From JAIBBG01 sp043748015 (GTDB lineage Bacteria; Bacteroidota; Bacteroidia; Flavobacteriales_D; Sanyastnellaceae): a DNA stretch of 17,114 bases. Position numbers and translations under genes: made by a program. How positions within the stretch are numbered: the stretch's first letter is position 1; the number at the start of each line of letters is the position of its first letter. Where the stretch lies: contig JAYTOA010000054.1 of assembly GCA_043748015.1 (NCBI GenBank), positions 1 through 17,114 on the forward strand, written 5' to 3'. Shown here piece by piece: positions 15,401-17,114 of this stretch. Under the pieces are notes generated by a model. The model did no database searches. It had not been told where the DNA came from and saw only the letters and a list, made by a program, of their open reading frames with translations.

Positions 15401-17114
15401 GCACATGGACAGCCTTCGACGACTGCGGTAATAGTTCTTCGGCCACACAAACAATAACTTTTGTGGATACGACACCTCCACAAGTGACCAATCCACCTTT
15501 GGATATCGATGTGGAATGTTCGACCACAGTTCCAGATTATCTGCCAATATGGACGGATAACTGCGACAATAATCCAACGCTTTCCTCTTCATCATACATG
15601 CTGAATGACGATTGCCATAATATCCTTGTCCAATCCTACACGGCCACCGATCATTGCGGCAATACAATGACCATTATCCGCAACATCAATATTGTGGATA
15701 CTACGCCTCCGGTGATAGGAAATATGCCCCCTGATTTTGCTGCGGAATGTGGAGCTGTGCCATCATCTGATTCTCCCTCAGCAACTGATAACTGTGATGC
15801 AAATCCTGCAATCACATTTGATGAAACCATCGTGCCTGGAAACGGCTGCGAATACTTCATTCTTCGCACATGGACTGCGGTGGATGACTGCGGAAACAGT
15901 ACTTCGGATACCCAATTAATTACGGTAACTGATACCATTGAGCCTGTTTTGATTGATGTTCCGGCCGATGGAAGCATGGAATGCTCTGCCATCATTCCTG
16001 CGGGAAATGTAACGGCTTCAGATAATTGTGATGCCAATCCGTTGGTTACTTTCAGCCAACAAATCATACCGGGTGACGATTGCGCTTTCACCATTATCAG
16101 AACATGGACAGCAATAGATGCATGTGGTAACGAAAGCGCAGCTTCCCAAACATTAGAGGTTACTGACGAAAGTGCTCCAACACTTGTTGGTGTTCCGTCC
16201 GATGAGACCGTTGATTGTGGATCCATTCCAACCGCTGCGGTTGTAATGGGCGACGACAATTGTGATGACAACGTTGAAATAACTTTTACAGAAGATATTT
16301 CAGCGGGCTGTCCTTATACCATTACTCGCACCTGGATCGGCACAGACAACTGCGGCAATACTGCCTCAGCCACACAAGTGATAATTGTTGTTGATACCAC
16401 GCCCCCTATACTTTACGGAGTTCCTGCCAATCAGACAATGCAATGCAACTCACCTGTAGTTTCTTCTGTTGTTGCAGCAACAGATAATTGCGGCAACGAT
16501 CTTGAAATTGATCTTGCGGCTATAACAGAACTGAATGAGTGCGGCTCAACTTTTACACGAACATGGACAGTTACCGATGATTGTGGCAACACGACAACAG
16601 CAACTCAGGTGATCACATTTGTTGATACAATACCGCCATACATCATCGAAAATGTTCCTTCGGAATGGACTATTAATTGTGATGAAACTGCACCTGAATA
16701 CTATCCTGCCTTTGGTGATAATTGTGACGCTGATCTCAATTTGAATTTCATCAGTGGAATTAGCAATGAAAACAATTGCGGACATGACATAGAAAGAACT
16801 TGGACAGCAACAGATGATTGCGGAAATACAACAACCATAACTCAAATTATTCACGTTGTAGATTCAACGCCTCCAGGACTTTTAGATGTTCCTGAGGATA
16901 CGATTGCAGAGTGCGGAAATATTCCGGAAATAGGCATTCCAACAGCCACAGATAATTGTGATGATGTTGTTGAAATTACATTCAATCAGACAACAATTGC
17001 CGGTAATAATTGCACCTACAGTCTTGAAAGAACCTGGACAGCGACGGACGATTGCGGCAACAATGTTTCGGCTACACAGATCATAACTGTTTATGATACG
17101 TCAGCTCCCATACT
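12475..17114 (+). CDS. Giant exported modular protein with HYR-like repeats, 3' end beyond window
   Basis: The frame is open from the ATG at 12475 to the window edge: 1546 codons, no stop. Order: signal peptide (about 1-39, hydrophobic AYFFSMCLTIVTMS, probable cleavage near IAAQ); an N-terminal domain (about 40-142) with GGSGTLDVMW, GATGLSYDPGIITETTYY and VGESNEI, a pattern familiar in large Bacteroidota surface proteins; two copies of a 195-residue domain (147-341 and 401-596); a HYR-like module split around the second copy (352-387 and 613-642); one more HYR-like module (about 643-712); an SdrD_B-like domain (718-842); then nine HYR-like repeats from 844. The repeats carry four conserved cysteines, implying disulfides outside the cytosol. 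A surface adhesin or matrix role and T9SS export are inferred; a sorting domain would lie beyond the window. No clear promoter was found in the 200 bp upstream. Confidence 0.93.
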   Translation, partial: MKNLYSRIIQKISRAACAYFFSMCLTIVTMSMCQEIAAQCDNVIDGGIICCAQTGCGNFDPAPLTSTTNPTGGSGTLDVMWKRRSASTGMLYQTILGATGLSYDPGIITETTYYKRFSRRSGCVDYVGESNEIMVGVTPCDYSGTMCFNGTNNPVGAEVLFLVDYDINPALGTVTVRTTFSKNFVDNTYGINKIGWPGGHTFGNLTGSDHLQLAMLDANNVRKLEFKIDYITSSNLAPSGYKCLGVTGGDGNMVFGSALNVLSATTSLDKNFNEYGYVLPVNSPATDANYTPNPAQPDWIYDVWYEVVVKLDAFGNAGFGTVDIAGVHASPSKTGNNTEPVLPGACPCTIICPTDFTVECSDPRTPDVTGAPTSSCNALWTYTDEYCAVPLPPDPNNGQICFGGSANENIGATTTYSINPTANSGTGTVTIRTTLTKNFVDNTYGTNKIDWPGNHTFNNLTGSDKLRLALYDASNVKKLEFEIDYLTSSNTVPSGYKCLGVTGGDGQMIFGSSLNVLSATTSLDKNFNTYGYVLTSNSPATTSSYAINETYPNWIYEVWYEVTVKLTAFGAAGFGSVNIADIHASPSKTGNNSEPMAVIPCMLPCNGNTSSNCITRFLRHWTSAAASGSCDQLITVVDNLAPVANMEPTDLTIPCNTPPPAAPNVTFDDCHSLTTTYNQTSVVNPNGTTTYTRIWTANDGCGHSTTVDQIITTQLCTVKVGDYVWNDANYNGQQDSGEAAVPNVTVRLYNTGTDGNAGTADDVLIATTSTNSSGLYLFTVEITGEYFIVFDPSTLPANFAFTSPDLGNNNTDSDAGPNGRTDEFNIALGQADDLSWDAGVYNCPTPTVTSQPGANSTVSCAQDIPQITTPIFSDPSDAVLDIVLNEVFTGTDCNLTIVRTWTATNDCGNNVSVSQTIQVFDNIPPVLSGVPADLIMECGDPVASLMVTATDNCTSNPNIGLNAVTTQQACGYTFVRTWTAFDDCGNSSSATQTITFVDTTPPQVTNPPLDIDVECSTTVPDYLPIWTDNCDNNPTLSSSSYMLNDDCHNILVQSYTATDHCGNTMTIIRNINIVDTTPPVIGNMPPDFAAECGAVPSSDSPSATDNCDANPAITFDETIVPGNGCEYFILRTWTAVDDCGNSTSDTQLITVTDTIEPVLIDVPADGSMECSAIIPAGNVTASDNCDANPLVTFSQQIIPGDDCAFTIIRTWTAIDACGNESAASQTLEVTDESAPTLVGVPSDETVDCGSIPTAAVVMGDDNCDDNVEITFTEDISAGCPYTITRTWIGTDNCGNTASATQVIIVVDTTPPILYGVPANQTMQCNSPVVSSVVAATDNCGNDLEIDLAAITELNECGSTFTRTWTVTDDCGNTTTATQVITFVDTIPPYIIENVPSEWTINCDETAPEYYPAFGDNCDADLNLNFISGISNENNCGHDIERTWTATDDCGNTTTITQIIHVVDSTPPGLLDVPEDTIAECGNIPEIGIPTATDNCDDVVEITFNQTTIAGNNCTYSLERTWTATDDCGNNVSATQIITVYDTSAPI
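12913..13497 (+). repeat. Duplicated 195-aa domain, copy 1
   Basis: Residues 147-341 of the giant protein. Shared with copy 2: KNFVDNTYG, HTF-NLTGSD, KLEF-IDY-TSSN, PSGYKCLGVTGGDG, LNVLSATTSLDKNFN, YGYVL, WIY-VWYEV and HASPSKTGNN. By eye about two thirds of positions are identical. The domain is beta-rich and I cannot name it with confidence. It occurs intact, after the N-terminal domain. Confidence 0.85.
13528..14400 (+). other. HYR-like module split by the inserted domain copy
   Basis: The front half (residues 352-387) reads CPTDFTVECSD, then TPDVTGAPTSSCNALWTYTDEYC; the back half (613-642) reads CITRFLRHWTSAAASGSC, then DQLITVVDNLAP. Placed end to end they give one complete module of the usual order: VEC start, Cys mid-loop, TYTDE strand, R-WT strand, ITVVDN-AP end. 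Between them lies copy 2 of the 195-residue domain with its linkers. Confidence 0.7.
13675..14262 (+). repeat. Duplicated 195-aa domain, copy 2 (nested in a HYR-like module)
   Basis: Residues 401-596 of the giant protein, offset 762-765 nt from copy 1 and colinear with it along its full length. It is flanked by short proline- and cysteine-containing linkers (AVPLPPDPNNG before, VIPCMLPCNGN after). The flanking sequences read as the two halves of one HYR-like module, so this copy appears to be an inserted domain. Confidence 0.85.
14626..15000 (+). other. SdrD_B-like domain within the giant protein
   Basis: Residues 718-842. GDYVWNDANYNGQQDSGE is the Ca-binding opening of SdrD_B-type domains, followed by VPNVTVRLYN, a TDGNAGTADD loop, TSTNSSGLYLFT, GEYFIVFDPS and the closing NNNTDSDAGPNGRTDEFNI. 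Such beta-sandwich domains stiffen bacterial surface proteins and bind calcium. It sits between HYR-like modules and probably acts as a spacer. Confidence 0.85.
15004..17113 (+). repeat. Nine tandem HYR-like four-cysteine repeats
   Basis: From residue 844 the giant protein repeats a unit of 76-79 residues. The R-WT strand (QSYT in the third unit) codes at 15169, 15400, 15631, 15865, 16099, 16327, 16558, 16795 and 17029, so the period is 228-237 nt. Typical unit: VPAD-x-MECG, TATDNCD-NP, a Cys before RTWTA-DDCGN, and ATQ-ITVVDTTPP. Most units have four cysteines (MECG, TDNC, mid-strand C, DDCG), suggesting two disulfides; the first unit differs in the region of the second cysteine. The array continues past the window edge. 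Confidence 0.9.

Noticed and set aside
15651..16271. 206-codon open frame on the minus strand inside the giant gene
   Set aside because: It is the antisense of the HYR-like repeat array and repeats with the same period; the plus frame has the signal peptide, domain structure and uninterrupted length.
15004..17113. CRISPR-like regular repetition
   Set aside because: The period of 228-237 nt and conservation at protein level match tandem protein modules; there are no identical short repeats with unique spacers.

Overview
The window reads as chromosomal DNA from a member of the Bacteroidota (Bacteroidetes); the order cannot be fixed from the sequence. Evidence: a type IX secretion (T9SS) type A C-terminal sorting domain with the IYPNP motif, a perfect Bacteroidetes -7 box (TAnnTTTG), starts without Shine-Dalgarno sequences, large secreted multi-domain proteins, and small hypothetical families known from this phylum. 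No tRNA, rRNA, CRISPR array or transposase gene was seen.

Layout. 71-1372 (-) is a secreted FG-GAP beta-propeller protein. 1373-2176 has no gene but holds a 183-bp near-palindromic element (1838-2020) and smaller repeats. 2177-4516 (-) is a probable three-gene operon: NylB/class C beta-lactamase-like serine hydrolase, a 134-residue hypothetical protein, and a PolB-type 3'-5' exonuclease. 4683-7172 (+) carries a SlyD-like FKBP isomerase, ftsX and hemH. Tail to tail with hemH lies a frameshifted small membrane-protein gene (7180-7508, -), followed by a gamma-carbonic-anhydrase-like protein (7674-8195, -). A YceI lipoprotein (8354-8974, +) ends at a good terminator. Next come two overlapping minus-strand genes: a T9SS-sorted secreted protein (9717-10577) and a YCGGARP-type envelope protein (9163-9720). 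Divergent from these is a 523-residue exported protein (10703-12274, +) behind a consensus promoter.

From 12475 to the right edge one frame stays open without a stop for 1546 codons. It encodes the N-terminal part of a giant exported modular protein: signal peptide, an N-terminal domain, two copies of a roughly 195-residue domain, HYR-like modules, an SdrD_B-like domain, then nine HYR-like four-cysteine repeats of 76-79 residues. The second copy of the duplicated domain sits inside a HYR-like module and splits it in two.

The left and right parts are dominated by cell-envelope and secreted proteins, while the middle is housekeeping (protein folding, FtsX, haem synthesis). No defence system or metabolic cluster is apparent. 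The least ordinary items are the nested domain organisation of the giant protein and the long palindromic element.
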